Assembly (NCBI GenBank): GCA_944320685.1
Contig: CALUIK010000009.1
Span: forward strand, 1-43,674
From: an uncultured Alistipes sp.
GTDB taxonomy: Bacteria; Bacteroidota; Bacteroidia; Bacteroidales; Rikenellaceae
Reading direction: 5' to 3'
Length of the DNA stretch: 43,674 nt
Made by a program: the position numbers and the translations under genes. Below, in pieces: positions 43,388 to 43,674 of the stretch (within the stretch, counting starts at the first letter, position 1; each line of letters begins with the position of its first letter). Below the pieces are notes generated by a model, which did not search any database, was not told where the DNA came from, and was given only the letters and a program-made list of their open reading frames with translations.

Positions 43388-43423
43388 TTGAAAAAGTTTT
43401 CGAAAAAGTTCTTGAAAAATTTG
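43388..43423 (+). repeat. Three 12-base phased A-tract repeats upstream of rRNA P2
   Basis: TTGAAAAAGTTT, TCGAAAAAGTTC and TTGAAAAATTTG stand in tandem at 43388-43399, 43400-43411 and 43412-43423. The last ends in the -33 TTTG of P2. They may act as a bent-DNA UP element. Confidence 0.8.
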
Positions 43424-43451
43424 GTGGTTCAAAATATTCGACATATCTTTG
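43420..43451 (+). promoter_or_regulatory. rRNA operon promoter P2
   Basis: TTTG (43420-43423), 20 bases, TATCTTTG (43444-43451): exact consensus about 150 bases before the 16S 5' end. Confidence 0.82.
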
Positions 43452-43495
43452 CACCACTTTCCGCTCCGAAAAACGGTTCGGGAATTTTTCAAACG

Positions 43496-43506
43496 GTTCT
43501 TTGATT
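43496..43506 (+). promoter_or_regulatory. Possible boxA-like antitermination element in the rRNA leader
   Basis: GGTTCTTTGAT lies in the transcribed leader after P2 and resembles the boxA-like segments ahead of 16S genes in this phylum. The match is by eye only. Confidence 0.4.
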
Positions 43507-43603
43507 TACTGGTTATACAGAGAGAAAATGTAGTATTTATCTGTCGATTCCTTTAAACAAGGAAGAGAAGCAGTCAGGACTCTAACGATACATTTTATTT
43601 TAT

Positions 43604-43674
<71 letters not shown>

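Overview
The window looks like chromosome of a GC-rich Bacteroidales bacterium, most likely Alistipes or a close relative (Rikenellaceae). The pointers are the first ~70 bases of a Bacteroidetes-type 16S rRNA at the right edge, many promoters of the Bacteroidetes form TTTG-N20-TAnnTTTG, spermidine synthesis through NspC, a 900-residue-class TonB receptor with a carboxypeptidase-regulatory N-terminus, and lipoproteins with acidic residues after the lipid cysteine. Species level is inference.

Left part (1-6404): an AT-richer type I restriction-modification locus, all on the minus strand, in transcription order XRE regulator, hsdR, hsdM, a DUF1016/YhcG-type PDDEXK nuclease, hsdS (cut by the window edge). 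It lies next to the 3' end of a tRNA-Thr(CGU) gene, and base composition jumps to GC-rich just past that tRNA, which suggests an acquired island.

6.6-11.3 kb: a plus-strand operon of a small orphan protein, an exported alpha/beta esterase, a lipoprotein-like ferredoxin-containing aldo/keto reductase, and a membrane polyferredoxin that reads as a NapH-NapG fusion with an internal twin-arginine signal. 11.3-12.5 kb: a DUF418 membrane protein on the other strand.

12.7-18.9 kb: a Fur-family regulator followed by a tripartite heavy-metal RND efflux operon (His-rich adaptor lipoprotein, CzcA/CusA-type pump, TolC-type channel). 19-23.6 kb, minus strand: a nitroreductase, then a TonB receptor cotranscribed with a beta-helix-like surface lipoprotein.

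23.8-27.1 kb: polyamine genes, aguA-aguB facing nspC, which together supply the first and last steps of an agmatine to putrescine to spermidine route. 27.4-33.1 kb: clpB, a GH32 fructan hydrolase lipoprotein, and a DUF5106 thioredoxin-like exported protein. 33.1-35.6 kb: glpT divergent from a DeoR/GlpR-type regulator. 35.7-39.3 kb: dnaX (with an 11-A slippery run placed to make a short gamma-like product), tyrS, folB. 39.4-43.7 kb: a small lipoprotein, tRNA-Leu(CAG), lspA, an exported ADP-ribosylglycohydrolase, and a two-promoter leader into the rRNA operon.

Most intergenic regions are short and carry a recognisable hairpin terminator or a TAnnTTTG promoter. The best candidates for something under-described are the dnaX slippage site, the aldo/keto reductase plus NapHG-fusion operon, the TonB/beta-helix lipoprotein pair, and the cysteine-rich insert of HsdR.
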